Below are positions 41,146 through 54,076 of a stretch of DNA of 64,000 bases, piece by piece. Origin of the DNA: Spodoptera frugiperda. Its lineage: Eukaryota; Arthropoda; Insecta; Lepidoptera; Noctuidae. The position numbers and the translations under genes were made by a program. Under the pieces are notes generated by a model. That model did no database searches. It had not been told where the DNA came from and saw nothing but the letters and a program-made list of their open reading frames with translations. Every line of letters begins with the position of its first letter. Position 1 is the stretch's first letter. The stretch is from the NCBI RefSeq assembly GCF_023101765.2, contig NC_064213.1:7998001-8062000 (forward strand). Reading direction: 5' to 3'.

Positions 41146-43891
41146 ATGATGGAATATTGCCCTCCTAACGTAACCCTAGGGGAGATATGGGTGGACCATG
41201 GGATCTCTCAATGTTTTATGGAGACTGCTTCAGCCATCCTCATTGGTGGCTTTCTCTTAACATTAGGACTTATACAGATCGTTATGTATAAAAGGTAAGT
41301 CGTACCTACTATATTTATATTTATTGTTATTGATCAAACATCTCTTTCAACATTTATTAAAAATTTCAAGGTTATACTAAACCATAAAAAATCTCATTAA
41401 AATCTAGATCCTTTGTAGTAATTTGAACTATTTATTCACTAAACCCTTATTGGGTTAATTTATTTATGTTTGTTATGTGTGTTTGTAAATAAATTAATCC
41501 AATAAGGGTCAATATAGTAATTTCTTGTTGGAACAGACAAATGGACAGAATGTTTCTGAATTTATAAGGAAATCATGCTAATAATGTCTACAGGTCCAAG
41601 TAGGTTAAATCTTGTTTATCATGACTCATGATTTCTTTTTAAAAAAAACTAGGTACTATTTTCTACATAATGTTGTAAAGTACATAGCAATTTTATAATG
41701 TCTATCTGATTATTTTGTTCTTTTGTAACTTTCTAGTTTTTACATTTTAGTTTCTTTTGTTTATTGAAGAATGACTTGTTGTCTAGTGATAGAAGTTCTA
41801 TTACAATTCTTTCTTCTTTTATTATTATAAAAAAATATTTCTCCTACCCTCCTATGACCAATCATCTGTGAAAAATATTTTAAATCCAATCTCATAATCT
41901 TCCTTACAAGAAGTAGATACATAGGTGTTTTTCACATATCTATATGCATATTACATATGCTAAGTACTATTTTCTTACTCTCAACTAATAATCATATTGT
42001 GACGTAGCATAATCAACATGTTATCAGTCAGTTTAAACAAAGCTCGCTTATTTTATCTATAATCAATTATTGTCAATTCGAAATTTCCGATAACTGTTTC
42101 TGTTTGTTGATGTTATATAATTGTAATAATTAAACAGTATACCAATTCATTAGATTTTTATAATCCATTGAAATTTTAATGATAAAAGTAATTAATTGCA
42201 AAATCACATACAAAATTTAGTTTAATGTGCGAGTAATTTAATAAAATGTTTTATAAATTATATTGATGCGATAAAATACTGATTGTAGACAAATTATAAA
42301 TGTGATTTTATATTATAAATAAAAATTAACATAGAAATATGTATAGGATTATGTACTCATGGTTTACTATTTTGATAGATGTTGGTTTATTTTTTAACAG
42401 GATAATCTTTATAAAATACTTAATCTATTACAGCATAACATTAGTTAAAACGGATGCTAGAAATTTCTATACATTGTGAATAATTAATTAAGTAATTATT
42501 AATTCATAATATAATAAACTTTATGGTGTAATGGGTTAACTAGTAATGTGGATTTTTACCCACTAAAAGTCACCTGTGATCTTCATACCACATTATTTTA
42601 TGAGTATGTATATGTGTAGTAACACTGATGTAAGTACATTACTATAAGGTTTACTACTATTGCAGATATGCCATAGAAGTGGAGGACATAAGAAGCTCAA
42701 AGCTCTTTGGTGTGCAGTTGTTCTTCACATTGTTTGTACCAGTGTTAGCTGTGATAAGGTTCTTGCTACAGGCTTTTGTATTTAAAGGAGGACAAATATA
42801 TGGATATATGGTAAGTTACATTCAGTATAATTATCATTAAATACTTTTTAATTTTGCTTTAGTATTAATTTTGAATATGATGTGGACTTGTCCTTTGATT
42901 GCTCATAAATGTATTTTTTTAATAATGACAAAGTCTAATTCAATTTGACTGTTGTTGATTGCGATTAAGGCTGCCCGAACAAGGGCTCTCAGGATTAATT
43001 TTCGGGTCAAATAGAGACCTTGAGTTTGGAAATTCCAAAAGTGACATCACCATCACCATTTGAAATACACTTAATGAACTGTAATGGATTCGAAAATTCT
43101 AATAAAATAACTACAAAAACCAACGGAGATATGAACTGACATAATACTTAATTGTACTATTTTGTTACAGATCCTAGCTTTAGTGATAACTCTAGTGGTG
43201 TTTCCATTCTCGGCCTACTTAGCTATCTTGGAGCGACGGTTCCTGCTGCCGTCCGTCCCTCCGAGCGGACATGGATTTATACTCCTCGTGTTCTGGGCTA
43301 TGATATTCGTGTCTGAAAACCTCTCATTCTTAAACCTTAACAAAGAAGGATGGTGGTGGAACTTGAAGACGTGAGTATATAGTTATAAATTTTACGATAA
43401 TCACTTTTAATAAAACACTGAACTGAACATACTCTGGAGATTTTTATAAAATAATTTAATTATTAGCATAGCAGAGTTTTGTAACAAAATTGCACCCTAT
43501 GTCTAAGTAATAATAAGGTTAACCTTTACCTTAATTACAAAAACACAGTTGTGTGAGTACTTGAGTACTTCAGTTCTTTTATTCATCATCATCAGCCGAG
43601 AGACGTCCACTGCTGAACAAAGGCCTCCCCCTTAGTCCTCCACGTAGAACGACAAGCCGCCACCTGTATCTACTGGCTCCCCGCGACTCTGACATTAATC
43701 ATTATTTTAATCAAGAACACGAAAATTATTTTATTGTCTCTAGTCTCCAAGATCGCCTGGAGATGTCACTGTTTGTGGGACGTTATGTATCCTGCATGAT
43801 AATGTTCGTGCTCGGGCTTAAGGCGCCCGGCATCGTTCAGTATCATTACCTCGGCGCTGATGACGAAAACCGCAGGAATATACCACCAAGG
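41146..43891 (+). CDS. ABCB6: ABCB6 exons 1-4: TMD0 accessory domain
   Basis: Residues 1-214. Hydrophobic segments at about 31-50 (AILIGGFLLTLGLIQIVMY), 62-84, 93-117, 129-148 and 172-196 make up the extra N-terminal membrane domain that separates ABCB6 from ABCB7/8/10. N8-V-T10 is a glycosylation sequon. Cysteines C5 and C23 are 18 residues apart, the spacing reported for the human ABCB6 luminal disulfide (C8-C26). The tryptophan-rich EGWWWNLK just before the fifth helix matches the family. Confidence 0.93.
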
Positions 43892-46800
43892 GTGAGTAAA
43901 TTAATATCACGTTGTATTATTGAGCAAGTTAATATACCGTGTACAAACACGGTTCGGCGCTGCGGACTACCTAGCGGGTTTACCGGAGCTCCGGCTCGAA
44001 AAGCAGGAGTAGGAACGGGGTGGTTTTTAGTCAGTAACGGCGCATTCCAATAAACTACGGATCGGTAGATGTGCCTACGAGCCGTAGAATTTTGACACAT
44101 TTTGTATGGAGCTTATGTCAAAATTCTACGGCTCGTAAGTAAATTTACCGATCGGTAGTTTATTGGAATGCGCCGTTAGTCTGACACTCCGGGAGAAGGC
44201 ATGGGATGATTTTCCCCTATCAAAAAACTTATTGGTATAAATAAATTTGAATCCTATGTAACTTGACTGAGATCGAAGATGCTAATGTTTTTTCATTCAT
44301 TACAGTACCTAATCTAATCATATTCTAGTTCCGGCATAAAATAATAGTAATAAAGTTTACTCGAGTTTACCAGTAGTTATAACCATTTCTAAAGAAACCC
44401 TAAAGTATGTGTGAAGGATTTTCCTAATACTTATAATAGGATTTTGTTGTAACCTTTATTTTGTAACATCACTTTGTAGTTTGTAATACGCAAGTAGAAA
44501 TAAATATTAGGTGGGTAAATGATATTGCAGTCATAATTTTTAACATCTTTTACAATTTGAGACATAAACTACAGCAATCGTTTAAAAACTTCTTGGTCTC
44601 AAACTTTTTTCGTTAAGCAAACTATTTATTTTCTCTACTCTCTATATTTCTTTTGGCACTACGTGTCAATATGTTTAATTTTTTCGTAATAAGTTTTTTA
44701 GGTTAAAATGTCATGCCCATATCAAAATCACTTTGTTGTTCAAACAGCCGAAAAAGATGTATTTAAATTAAAAAAGGTGATTAAATCATCAAATGTGTTG
44801 ACCTCTTGTACGATGCTTGCACATTCTAGGACAGCCATAACGTGATGCCATATATTATGAAATCTGGTGAGTGAGTGCAAGTAAACAGTCTGAAAATTAA
44901 TCAAAAATTGTAAAAGTCGGAGTAAACGGTATAAGTAAATTACCTTGATTTTACTTGAAGCAAATGCGCGAAATCACGTTTACAAATTAGGCAAGTATTA
45001 ATGGCAAAATTACAATTTCCACTTAAAGTTTTGTACTACATATCTTCCTGTTTATGTAACTGTGTAGTGTAACTAATACCTGTAACAATTTACTGTCCGC
45101 CTGCCTTCCAAATAAAAATCAATACATACGTTATCTCTTTGCCCTTTACTACTTTGCCTTCTAAAGTCTAATGTTAGATTTGTTTTACTCCGATTCTTCT
45201 TCAATATTATTTTATTTTCAAAAGGTGTTTATTTTCAGACTGTTTAATTGGTTTACTCAGCAAAAATGCAGGGAATGGCGCAATACTTTCACGTCTACAT
45301 GCCTGTGAGATTACTTACATAAATTATTTTATTTATTTATTTTCTATGATAAACTGTACTTAAGCATCTGCAATGAGATATTACAGTTCATAAAAAAATA
45401 TATTACTTTAAAGTAATAATTTTGTCTAGTCAGGAATACAAGTTTTACCACGTCACTGATATTGCATACTTGCGCAAAAAATGCAGTGTAAGCAAATGCG
45501 CAAAATTTTGCGCAAATATTTAGCCCAACCAAATGAATGAAATCGTTGAAATCATTAACGATTTTACTAATGGAATAATTTATTATTAACCGTTTACGTT
45601 CTTCTCCGTAGCAAGATGAAAACAGATCAACATTCCGCAATGTGTTTGGCAAACTGCGAACGCTACTGCCCTTCTTGTGGCCTAGGAAGAGCGCATGCCT
45701 TCAGATCTACGTACTCATATGCGTACTCGCTCTCCTCGCTGGAAGAGTCGTGAACCTCTTCGTCCCTATTTATAGCAAAAAGATTGGTAAGTTCTTACAT
45801 TTCATTTTGGTTAAATATTGTACATACTTTAAAATGTACCAGCGTTGTTATTATTGCGTGTGTTCTCGTATTGTTTTATTTAGGGTCTATCTTAAAATGT
45901 CTTATTAACTTTCTATTAACCTAATTGACGTAAATATAAATAAGGGGATTTCTATATTAATAACCATTTAATATATCTTAATGAGCACATAATTATCCAT
46001 ATTTTTAAAGCAAAGTTATTATGCAAAGCTACTTACTTCACAAACTTTACGAAAGTCCTACAAAATGTTTTTTTTTTTCTACAGTGGACAGTATTTCGAT
46101 CCCACCATTTTATTTCCGATGGGACTTGGTGGCGATCTACGTGTTCTTCAAGTTCCTGCAAGGCGGTGGCACTGGTGGGATGGGATTCCTCAACAATCTG
46201 CGATCGTTCTTGTGGATCAAAGTGCAGCAGTATACGACTAGGGAGTTACAGGTATACATTTAATTTTTATCTTCATTATTTTTATTTGTTGCATTTGAGA
46301 GGTCTTTAATTAAATATATTAAATAAAGTATCGTATTTTAAAGATATAAATCTGCACTAAAAGAATGACTTCGATTCATTTGGCAACCTTGGTTTATCGT
46401 TATCAGACTTTCGAGGTACTGTCTACTCATATCGAGGTCACGAAGAAGCTCATTCTAAAAGATATCCAGAAATCTTTTACATTTAAATACTACTGTTGTC
46501 AATTTACATAGGACCTTGACATAATTATATGATAGTTTTGTAGAACAAATGATTCATTTAACGATAAAAGTCGCGATTCATGCTGCACTATCACGAAATA
46601 CTATATCGTTGTATTTGATTACCGATGGCTGTTGTTGAACGAATCATTCATTTTCTCACTAATCTAATAGTAATGAAATTTGATCTGCTGTTTTTTTAGG
46701 TTGCGTAAATGTAATTTACTAACGTTTTTTTTTGTTTATGGCAATTTAGTTCCGAGAACTTGATTTAGTAGTTGTCTGTTTGTCCATAAAGTGAACAAAA

Positions 46801-49800
46801 AGAATACTCTGCTAAGTTTATTTATGTAAAATTCTAATTACATACATATTTTTATTAAAATACTACACATTTATCTACCCAAGTTGTCTGCAATCAGTCA
46901 AGAATCCTTAAAATAAAAAAACAAAACTATCTTTTACAGTTAGAATTATTCAAGCATCTACACGACCTGCCTCTCCGATGGCATTTGTCACGGAAGACAG
47001 GAGAAGTCCTAAGAGTGATGGACAGGGGAACAGATTCTATAGACAATCTGCTTTCGTACATATTGTTCTCAATCACTCCGACCTTGGTGGACATCATTGT
47101 GGCTGTTGTGTACTTCGTCTCTCAGTTCAACGTGTGGTTCGGACTGATCGTGTTTTCTACTATGGTGCTTTATATAAGTGAGTATGTTTGTCCTATGTCC
47201 GAATACTCAAACGCTACTCAATTTTAAGACGCTCTCAAAACTAGTTCTGTCCCTATCTATTCTTTATAAAATGACAGAGATAGCACGATATTTAAGTATA
47301 ACTTGAAATTGAGTAGCATTTCAGTATTCGGTCGTTAGAGTGAAAATGATTTGATTTGTAGAAATTATCAAAACGTCATCGCGTTTAAATTCTGACTTTG
47401 TACTTCAAAATTGAACTATGCTAAAAGTGTTATTAGAATACCACTATTAGTTCTAAAGTTTATCTATCGCGTTTAATTTGCAAATGTCTGCAAATTCATT
47501 CCACATTTTTAATTTTAAATATTTATAATTTTAATTCCGTTACAATAATTATTTCCGTACTTAACTTGCACTCAAATATGCGTACATTTACCTTTTGATA
47601 ATAGTACATTTCAGTTTTTGTATCGCTTATCGCCTGGAAGTAGAAATCGACATTACTTACGCCAATGTGCTTGTCAGATAACAATAAGTAGCAACAAATT
47701 GTAAATATCACAATATTTAATCGTATATCTGCACATATTATTTGTATTTTTGGTAAATACAGAAGTTTCAATGTCGATTTATCGGTTCGCGTGCATTTAA
47801 TTGGCTGTAAGCCTGTAAAAATGTGCCGATATTTCACCGTTTCCGTCCGATCCTTTGTTTTACTGTATTGATTTTGTTCGTAGGTATATTGTTTATTTTT
47901 AATTTCATTGTTTGCTGCACGACTAGACTATGTTATATGGCATCTAATCTGATAAGTTTTGTTAACTTTTCTTTGCACTAATACGAGACAACTATGGATT
48001 TGTATTATCGCCAATTCTCGTTTCTCAATTGGGTTCTAGATTGCTATTTAAAAGCTTATGATTTATCAAAGGGTCATCAAATGTGTCCTATGTATGGTTC
48101 TTGAATGACACGTGGGAAGAGATGAGAGAAGTAGAGAGTAGACAATACTATTGCTGCCGTCACCAAGCGACGTATTGAAGTAAAAAAATAGTATTAACTA
48201 GCAAACCCGGCGAACTCCGTTTCGCCATCAATGATTTTCTCTGTTTTCCTGCTTTTCTCTTAAGATTTTTTCTGTGTGACTTTTCTTTAACGAAAAATTT
48301 CTTGGAAATCGGTTACACTTGATTTTCGCGGTTTTATTGGAAAGGTTTAGGGCTTACATATCTTTAAAGAAATTTATATATAGACTTAAACTTATTGTTA
48401 TATTATAGATTACTTTCTAACAATGTATCTCATCTAATTACAGTTGCAACGATAGCTGTAACGGAATGGCGTACGAAGTTCCAGAGACGTATGAACTTAG
48501 CGGACAACGAACAGAAGGCTCGCTCCGTCGACTCTTTACTTAACTACGAGACGGTTAAGTACTATGGCGCTGAGGCATACGAAGTTGTGTCCTACAGGGG
48601 AGCTATCGTTAATTATCAGGTAATTTGTTGTTTTATAATAAAGTATTAGCAGTTTCCCGTATAATAGTGATTACTGGCAGATTTTGGGTTGTTTAATTAG
48701 CCTTTTCCAAAGTATATTGTAAAGCTGTGTAACAAATCTCATTAGAATTGATTCAGTACCTAGGTTTTATTTTTGTGAAATGAATTTATTTTCGTGATTT
48801 CATAATAAAATATTAGTAAGGCTTTGATTGCATACATTGACAGTACAAATCCTGGATTACTCCAGGGTGATGGAGTTTTAGAGTTTAATTCACGAAAAAT
48901 TGTGTTAACCCGAACCGTGAATTTTATTCATTTATTCTCTTCAATAAAAAGATCTTTTGCAATATTTCAGGCTGAGGAGTTCAAATCTCTAATAACACTG
49001 AATATGCTGAATACTTTACAAAACATCATTATTTGCTCTGGTAAGTAAAGTTTCCTTATTATTCGAATTAATACAGTATTATCGAAACATATAAAAAACA
49101 TTGCAATCTCTGGATTTCCGAAAAACCAAAATAAAAAAGAATAAATTACTCTCGTCTTATGTATCACACTCATTAGGAGATTTATTAAAAGAGTCATGTG
49201 CGAGTAGTAGTAAAGTAAATATGTACATAAGAGTATAATTTTTGTATCGTCATGCAATTATGATAACGTTAAATAACTTTGAAGCGGTTTTATCTCAGTC
49301 TCGTCTGCTGAAAATGGCTAAATTGCTGATTAACTAGCCAATAACTACTGATATGGCAATTGCTACGTCAATATTTGTAGTTGATTATTCCAGCTATATC
49401 ACTGAAAATCTCCCATTAGCATAATCTAAGTTTTAAAAGTGGACATTGTTATTGGTCGATTACATAGTACTCGATATGAATAAGGAGTTTACCATGTATG
49501 TTTTTTTTAATGTGAGCATAGATCGCTGTCGTCCCCACTGTGGACTGATTACTGGCAAAGTTAAGAAGTATTTGATAATATATCTATATATGTATACAGT
49601 ATGAGTATTATTTAAATCATATAAGTGATCTCCATACCGTATAGGTATAGGTATATCTCTTACAAAGCGCAGACCAAGGGAGCCTGTCAATGAGCTATGA
49701 ATAAATTCTCAATCACCATTTTGGGATTGTGGAAACGAATGGCTTTATGAAATAGGTCATCAACAATAGCCAGGAGAGTAAACCTATCAAGTACTAATTT

Positions 49801-52800
49801 TAGACACAAATTCTAATAAAATGATTGTAATTTCCAGGTCTGCTGGCCGGATCATTGCTCTGTGTGCACATGGTGGTGGAAACCAACGAGCTGACCGTGG
49901 GTGACTACGTACTGTTCGCTTCCTACATCGTGCAGTTGTACGTGCCGCTCAACTGGTTCGGAACTTATTACAGGTATGTCGCACACACAATCTTATTTCA
50001 CAGCTATAACGTTTCTTATGCATTGACAATAAAGTCTATTTTTATTTGAAAATCTACAATTACAAATGGTATTTATTACCAATGTTATAAAAGTAAGGCT
50101 ATTGCCATTTACCATATTCAAATAAACAACTATAAGTTCATTTTCCTGCTTCTGCCTTAAGGCAATAAGTAGTGTTCCGTTATTTATATTACACTAGCTT
50201 CAGCCAGCGGCTTCGCTCGCATTCCCGTTGGATAAAAAGTATCCTATCACCCAAATCAGCTCACTTTGTCTGTATACCAAATTTCATCAAAATTCGTTCA
50301 GAAGTTTCAGCGTGATTGACGGACAAACATCCAAAGAAACAAACAAACTTTCACATTTATAATATTAGTGTGGTATATTTATTATTTTATTGTAAATCGC
50401 TTGGTAACACACTTGTATAGTACTATTGTATTTATTATTTATCAATAGATATCGATAGAGCTTAGATTTCTCTTGCTACGTGAGAGATATGTGCCAGATA
50501 ACGAGTGCATCAAGTGCGGAACGCGGATAACGTAATAAAGATAAATATAATCTAATTTCTATGTTAATTTGGAACATTTTACAACTGTATACTTGATTAA
50601 ACATAGTATGGCGCATTTTGATTCACGTGGGGAGGTAGGGGTGCAATACAGAGAGGCACAACTCACTATTTTTGGCTGACGGAATTAAAATGTTTTCTTT
50701 ATTTGGTTAAACACATATAAATAAGCAAAATACTATGTTTTTAACCTCTTTTCGCTATATGAAACAGTAAAAAATACATTGTATCCTACTGTTTACTATC
50801 TGTGTTTAAGCAAGCAACCAACATTTTAAAATCACTTATTTCTTACTCAAAACCTTACATCTCTATTCACAGAGCAATACAAAAGAATTTCGTGGACATG
50901 GAGAACATGTTCGACTTGATGCGAGTGGACTCTGACGTGCGGGACGCTATCGGAGCCCCCGACCTTCTAGTGAGGCGGGGCGCCGTAGAATTCAAACACG
51001 TATCATTTGGCTACGGACCCGAGAGACTTGTATTGAGCAATATCAGCTTCAAAGTACCGCCTGGCAGCACTGTTGCCTTGGTAAGTTGTTTTTAAAACCC
51101 TTTTTGCAGTATATTTTTTATTACCATTCACATAATTTTTTTGAGGAGGTTGTTAGATGCGACACTCACCGCTTCGTTTGTCACCTAATGAATATGAGCC
51201 CCTCGTGCGCTTTGAAACTAATCGAGTTACATCGTAAAGTACCTAATTAATATTTTAAAGTTGCAAACCAACGTTTTCTGCCCTTAGCAGCTATAAAATA
51301 AAAGACAAAGATTTTTTGTTAATTAATATACTCTTTAACTTTAAAAAAAAACTATAAACCTTTAACAATTTTGTCTAAATACAAAAAGATAATACAAAGG
51401 AACTAACAACTTTCAATAAATATCATACAAAAAAAAAAACTAATAATAAATAATAAGTAGCATAAACAATAATATAATCAATCAACATTATTATGACAAA
51501 AAAATAAAACTTGAAAACAGTATACCACCCGTTTTCACTACCCGTTATTTTGTATATTTCTACATACATAGATAGACACGCCTGTCTTCTGCTCAGGTGG
51601 GCAATGACAATAGAAAAGCTAATGACCTGATTTTGCCATTTCTCGCCTCATCTACATTCATCAACAACTAAACAATTTAACAAAATACACAGGTGGGTCC
51701 AAGTGGCGCGGGTAAGTCGACGATAATGCGGCTGTTGTTCCGTTTCTACGACGTGAACGAAGGCGCCGTGCTAGTAGACGGGCAGGACGTGCGCACCGTG
51801 ACACAGGCCTCGCTGCGTGCCAACATCGGCGTCGTACCGCAAGACACCGTGCTCTTTAATAATTCTGTCAGGTAATTATTCTGTGAGAAAGAAATTATGT
51901 ATGATAGATTAAAGAAATTAGGGCTGAAAATTCAGGTAAAACACGATTAATATTAACGATAATGAGAAAAGAAATTAGTAATTGACACTAGTGTTTTCCC
52001 CTGTGTCGTGGGTGCGTTTACCAACATACAAGTTCACATACACATGACACCCAGACCCGCAACACGTTGCGTTGCGCAGCCGGTTGCCCAGCCACCTAGC
52101 CAACCATGTTGTCGAATATTATACCTTAATGTTAAATAATAATGTTAAATAATAACTTATGGTATATTATTTCAGGTACAATATCCAGTATGGAAAACTA
52201 AACGCGCCGGCATCGGACATAATATCGGCAGCTAAAAATGCTGACATTCACGACAGGATCCTCACATTCCCTGATGCCTATGATACGCAGGTGAGAACTA
52301 TCTTATTACACATCTGAAATATTAATTAAATTAAGAAGTTAACTGGAAAGATGAGAAAGATGTCTTTTAACCACTAACCTGACGAAACGCAGTAGCATTG
52401 GCATACTAAGCAACTGAGTCCATGATCGATCCAATTTATTTAACTTGTATAAAACGGCTAGACTCTACCATCTTAATAGGTTTCTGGGTGTCTTCAAGTA
52501 GGTTGCTTATGAACTTGCTTTATCTTTGGCAACATTACCGCTTTGGCGAGACAGTGACCCAGTGATAGCTTGACCTGATGAGTATAAATAAAAAAGAGTA
52601 CTGCTGTAAGATTTGTGATTATTTTCTCACCATGACAGTTTAACAACAACTCATGGGGTGTATGGATGGGGTGATCGCTCAGTTTGTAACTGCATACATA
52701 CGTAACCTCACGCCTGTCTCCCATGTTGGTAGGCAAAGACAATGGAACGGACATAACATAATAATTTCTAAAACCAATACAAAATTTGATTTGTGCTTAA

Positions 52801-53582
52801 AATCTTTTTTTTTTTAATACTAGGTCGGAGAAAGAGGTCTTCGACTGAGTGGAGGTGAGAAACAAAGAATAGCTATCGCACGAACTATCCTGAAAGATCC
52901 GGCTATAGTTCTACTGGATGAAGCTACGTCGGCTCTGGATACCAACACGGAAAGAAATATACAGGTAATACAACAATCCATACTCCTAAACTATAGCGAA
53001 TTATTTGTAATATTTGAATATCAATGTAATATTCTTATAATTTCTTGTTCAGGCTGCCTTAGCGCGTGTATGTGCGAACAGGACCACTATCATAATAGCT
53101 CACAGGCTCTCCACTATCATACACGCCGATGAAATCCTCGTATTGAAAGATGGAGAAATCATCGAGAGAGGGAAGTAAGTAGATTTTGAAATATACATAT
53201 ATGAATAAAAATTAATCTGACTGAAATGTAAGTGTGTACCTTCTGAAGTATTAGACCAAATTGGACGATTCATATTTTTAATTTTGCTCGATATTGTTTA
53301 GGAAATACCGCCCAGGCAAAACTGAAGCGCACCGCTAGTAATTTAACAGTTAATGCTTGTTGGCTTAAGTAACAGAACTAATTGTTGATCAACTTCTTTT
53401 CCAGCCATGAAACGCTGCTTGCGCAAGGTGGATTCTATGCGTCAATGTGGCAACAGCAGTTGGAGAACCGCAACAATACGGAGAACATTGGAGAAGGGAA
53501 CAATAACAATAACGAGCCGCGGCCGCCGCCGGCGCAGCTGAGTGGCGCCTTCGGACACGGCCACGGCCACGGAGTTTTATAA
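41146..53582 (+). CDS. ABCB6: ABCB6-type half ABC transporter (complete, 16 coding exons)
   Basis: Membrane ATPase whose relatives transport porphyrins or metal-thiol conjugates in mitochondrial, endolysosomal or plasma membranes, acting as homodimers. Coding exons: 41146-41294, 42666-42810, 43171-43370, 43744-43891, 45612-45786, 46085-46251, 46940-47177, 48444-48619, 48971-49040, 49838-49973, 50873-51080, 51693-51871, 52176-52290, 52824-52964, 53053-53174, 53405-53582. They total 2547 nt, 848 residues plus stop (human ABCB6 is 842), and every junction keeps phase. Domain order: a five-helix N-terminal TMD0 (about 30-195), a six-helix ABC transmembrane domain (about 235-545), then the nucleotide-binding domain. 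Walker A GPSGAGKS is 606-613, Q-loop Q654, signature LSGGE 710-714, Walker B ends at D734-E735, D-loop SALD 738-741, H-loop H766. The start is the first ATG after a strong acceptor. No defect was seen. ABCB7 is excluded by TMD0 and by motifs such as FLQGGGTGGMGF. Confidence 0.96.
41295..42665 (+). other. ABCB6 intron 1
   Basis: AT-rich, from gtaagt to ttgcag. A short direct/inverted motif around 41.44-41.51 kb (cccttattgggttaattta and its complement taaattaatccaataaggg) forms an imperfect foldback. Nothing else was seen. Confidence 0.75.
43588..43690 (+). repeat. Dispersed repeat in ABCB6 intron 3
   Basis: Contains gacgtccactgctgaacaaa followed by ggcctccccc, a string widely dispersed in moth genomes and usually interpreted as a non-LTR retrotransposon 3' fragment. 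No reading frame. Confidence 0.55.
43942..44220 (+). repeat. Dispersed repeat split by a MITE (ABCB6 intron 4)
   Basis: Same family as the elements at 10.87 and 24.13 kb: gcggactacctagcgggttt ... gtcagta, then after the inserted foldback element gtctgacactccgggagaa and gatgattttcccc. It was interrupted at the TA inside gtcagta/gtctgac. Confidence 0.65.
44037..44176. mobile_element. 140-bp palindromic MITE with TA target site
   Basis: The outer ends acggcgcattccaataaact and its reverse complement are perfect inverted repeats. A second inverted pair (tacgagccgtagaattttga / tcaaaattctacggctcgta) lies near the centre, so nearly the whole element folds back. It is flanked by TA at 44035-44036 and 44177-44178, as expected for a Tc1/mariner-mobilised MITE. 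Nested in an older dispersed repeat. Confidence 0.75.
45612..51080 (+). CDS. ABCB6: ABCB6 exons 5-11: ABC transmembrane domain and linker
   Basis: Residues 215-604. Characteristic family strings are FLQGGGTGGMGFLNNLRSFL, KTGEVLRVMDRGTDSIDNLL, TPTLVDIIVAVVYF, TEWRTKFQRRMN, SVDSLLNYETVKYYGAEAYE and VPLNWFGTYYR followed by FVDMENMFDLM. These place the six core helices, the coupling helices and the linker to the nucleotide-binding domain. Exon 9 is only 70 nt (48971-49040). Confidence 0.95.
47178..48443 (+). other. ABCB6 intron 7
   Basis: Donor gtgagt, acceptor taattacag. Holds a fragment of a dispersed repeat near 48.19-48.31 kb and otherwise unrecognised AT-rich sequence. Confidence 0.75.
48193..48310 (+). 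repeat. Interspersed repeat fragment
   Basis: Begins actagcaaacccggcgaact followed by ccgtttcgcc. This is the same type of end as the 'ctagcgaccc ... gcttcgc' repeats dispersed in insect genomes; another member, in reverse, is near 56.87-57.00 kb. Confidence 0.45.
50193..50372 (+). repeat. Interspersed repeat in ABCB6 intron 10
   Basis: Starts cactagcttcagccagcggc with ttcgctcgcattcccgttgg, and ends caaactttcacatttataat attagtg. Both ends match a widespread insect repeat (non-LTR 3' tail type). No coding potential. Confidence 0.6.
51693..53582 (+). CDS. ABCB6: ABCB6 exons 12-16: nucleotide-binding domain and C-terminal tail
   Basis: Residues 605-848. Walker A, Q-loop, signature, Walker B and H-loop all carry their conserved catalytic residues, so ATP hydrolysis should be intact. 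After NHETLLAQGGFYASMWQQQL the tail is unusual: an asparagine run and a proline-rich stretch, then a final glycine-histidine run (FGHGHGHGVL) before TAA at 53580-53582. Poly-A signals follow (ATTAAA near 53904, AATAAA at 53951). Confidence 0.95.
52620..52760 (+). repeat. Short dispersed repeat in ABCB6 intron 13
   Basis: Contains cgcctgtctcccatgttggt aggcaaagac, a string recurrent in moth intergenic DNA. A weaker relative (cacgcctgtcttctgctcag gtgggcaatgac) is at about 51.58-51.61 kb in intron 11. Confidence 0.4.
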
Positions 53583-53960
53583 GTGTGTACAGTGATACGT
53601 AACGAAGCAGGGTGCTAGTCGGTTCGTGGATCAGTGAATTCGAATATTTATCGATTCCTAGTGTCAATTGTTTGGTTTGAGAGCGTTAGACATAAGCGAC
53701 ATGACAGATCGCTCGCGATGAGCATTTGTAACCAAATAATGTAGTAGCGGTATCGTGAACTTTATCTCTGTACATTATGCACAAGCATTATTAGCTCTCC
53801 GAACAAACAGAATGTACATAAGTTGACATTGTGATGATGTAACTATATTGTACCTAGTAGTATTAATATTGTGATGGGAAATTTTATGTGCTGTTTCAGT
53901 GTTATTAAAACGTTTTTTTATTTAAAAATCGTCTTTTTATTATTCAGTGTAATAAATTAA
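53583..53960 (+). other. ABCB6: ABCB6 3' UTR and poly-A region
   Basis: Follows the stop codon; attaaa near 53904 and aataaa at 53951 are candidate poly-A signals. The opposite strand also has AATAAA-type signals here (tttatt on the plus strand near 53918 and 53935). The 3' ends of ABCB6 and of the minus-strand neighbour therefore probably meet or overlap. Confidence 0.6.
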
Positions 53961-54065
53961 TAAACTATTTGTAGATAAGCTAAATATAACTAAAAAACAC
54001 GAGTCAATGTGCTAAAGCTAAACCATTACAAAAAGAGTTTTCTAAAATGTCGCTGTAGATGCTAA

Positions 54066-54076
54066 GGGTGAGGGAC
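54066..54076 (-). CDS. Candidate terminal exon of the unrecognised gene
   Basis: A strong acceptor (acttttttcag) at 54077-54087 is in phase with the last certain exon and would add VPHP and a TAG stop. A weaker alternative acceptor near 54.20 kb (attattcag before GCTGTGTAA) would add AV and stop. The choice cannot be made from sequence alone. Confidence 0.25.

Larger units (their letters stand above)
43892..45611 (+). other. ABCB6 intron 4
   Basis: Apart from the nested repeat at 43.94-44.22 kb, this 1.7-kb intron is AT-rich and shows no coding signal. Confidence 0.8.
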
